Positions 17,311 to 17,755 of a stretch of 17,755 bases of DNA are shown in pieces (position 1 is the stretch's first letter; the number at the start of each line of letters is the position of its first letter). Origin of the DNA: Acanthamoeba sp. SK_2022b (taxonomy: Eukaryota; Discosea; Longamoebia; Acanthamoebidae); contig JANDJZ010000651.1 of the NCBI GenBank assembly GCA_027943245.1, positions 1-17,755 of the forward strand, in the 5' to 3' direction. Made by a program: the position numbers and the translations under genes. A model generated the notes under the pieces. That model was given only the letters and a program-made list of their open reading frames with translations. It searched no databases and was not told the DNA's origin.

Positions 17311-17755
17311 TGGTGATGAAGGTGGGATGTAGAGCGTGCCAATAAGAGTATTCCCAATTGATTGTTCCACGCAGACATGGCACGCAGCCCCGGGCCAAAG
17401 CAACAGCTGACAAGACGTGCTTTCCCCAAATCTCCAGATGGAAGACACCGCGTTCTCTCTTTTCTGGAGTAGAGCGGTGTTCAACAACTTCCAGCGAGTT
17501 CAGGAAGGAAAGAGAAATTAACCGCGGCAAAAGTCAACCAAGGAGGGTTTCCTGGTCCCCATCTCTGGGCTTAGGTCGCCCTGGTCAGAAAGAGCGATCC
17601 ACCGCTCTAAATGTGGAGCGGAGATTCACCTTTTTGGTTCCTCCGCCTTTTTAGACCCAGAAGGTTTGATCACAGCTTCAGAAACCTCAGTAGCAACATC
17701 CAGCGGACCCAGCAGGCCGCGCAAGGGCGGTCCTCACCTCAAACCCAGTCCTGGC
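17181..17755 (+). repeat. Segmental duplication, copy B (cut by window end)
   Basis: Direct copy of 14317-14858. The match reaches the last base of the window, so its true right end is unknown. Confidence 0.9.

Overview
The window is eukaryotic nuclear DNA, most likely from a repeat-rich protist. The evidence is genes split by many short GT-AG introns, degraded Copia and DDE-like mobile elements that themselves carry introns, and very long microsatellites. There are no operons, Shine-Dalgarno-led gene series or tRNA/rRNA genes. I cannot name the organism. An amoebozoan or an alga would fit the short introns plus the endoglycoceramidase-like gene, but this is a guess.

Layout. (1) 1-994, minus strand: the 5' part of an intact secreted GH5 endoglycoceramidase-like gene, five exons and four introns of 58-79 nt, running off the left edge. 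(2) About 1.1-5.3 kb: a CpG-poor block of transposon debris. It holds a transposase-like relic and a gag-like ORF (minus), a Copia reverse transcriptase broken into two opposite-strand pieces, a perfect 19-bp-arm palindrome, and a foldback-like element with interleaved inverted repeats. (3) 5.6-7.85 kb, plus strand: a decayed multi-intron transposase-like gene with a candidate D-D-E triad, then a zinc-finger/Q-rich relic at 8.0-8.65 kb. (4) 8.67-9.77 kb: a run of simple repeats, ending in (TTTG)20 followed by about 490 bp of (TTG)n. (5) 9.8-10.5 kb: more mobile-element debris, with a hairpin, an AATAAA and a poly(A) on the minus strand that look like a retroposed 3' end. (6) 10.55-12.03 kb, minus strand: a CpG-rich, intron-containing TRM5 (tRNA m1G37 methyltransferase) gene copy with several frameshifts, a missing motif I and no recognisable N-terminus. 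(7) 12.06-17.755 kb: CpG-rich duplicated gene fragments in two sets. Set B is contiguous (16.73-17.755 kb). Set A is interrupted by a CpG-poor segment of about 1.64 kb flanked by 39-bp repeats. Inverted TRM5 pieces are stitched into set A. A second CpG-poor block (15.2-16.5 kb) separates the sets.

No system of cooperating genes is visible. The interest is in the genome dynamics: sharply alternating CpG-rich gene and CpG-depleted transposon blocks, premature stops in the transposon relics that are mostly explicable by C-to-T change, segmental duplication with rearrangement of TRM5 pieces, and a multi-exon transposase family I cannot assign.
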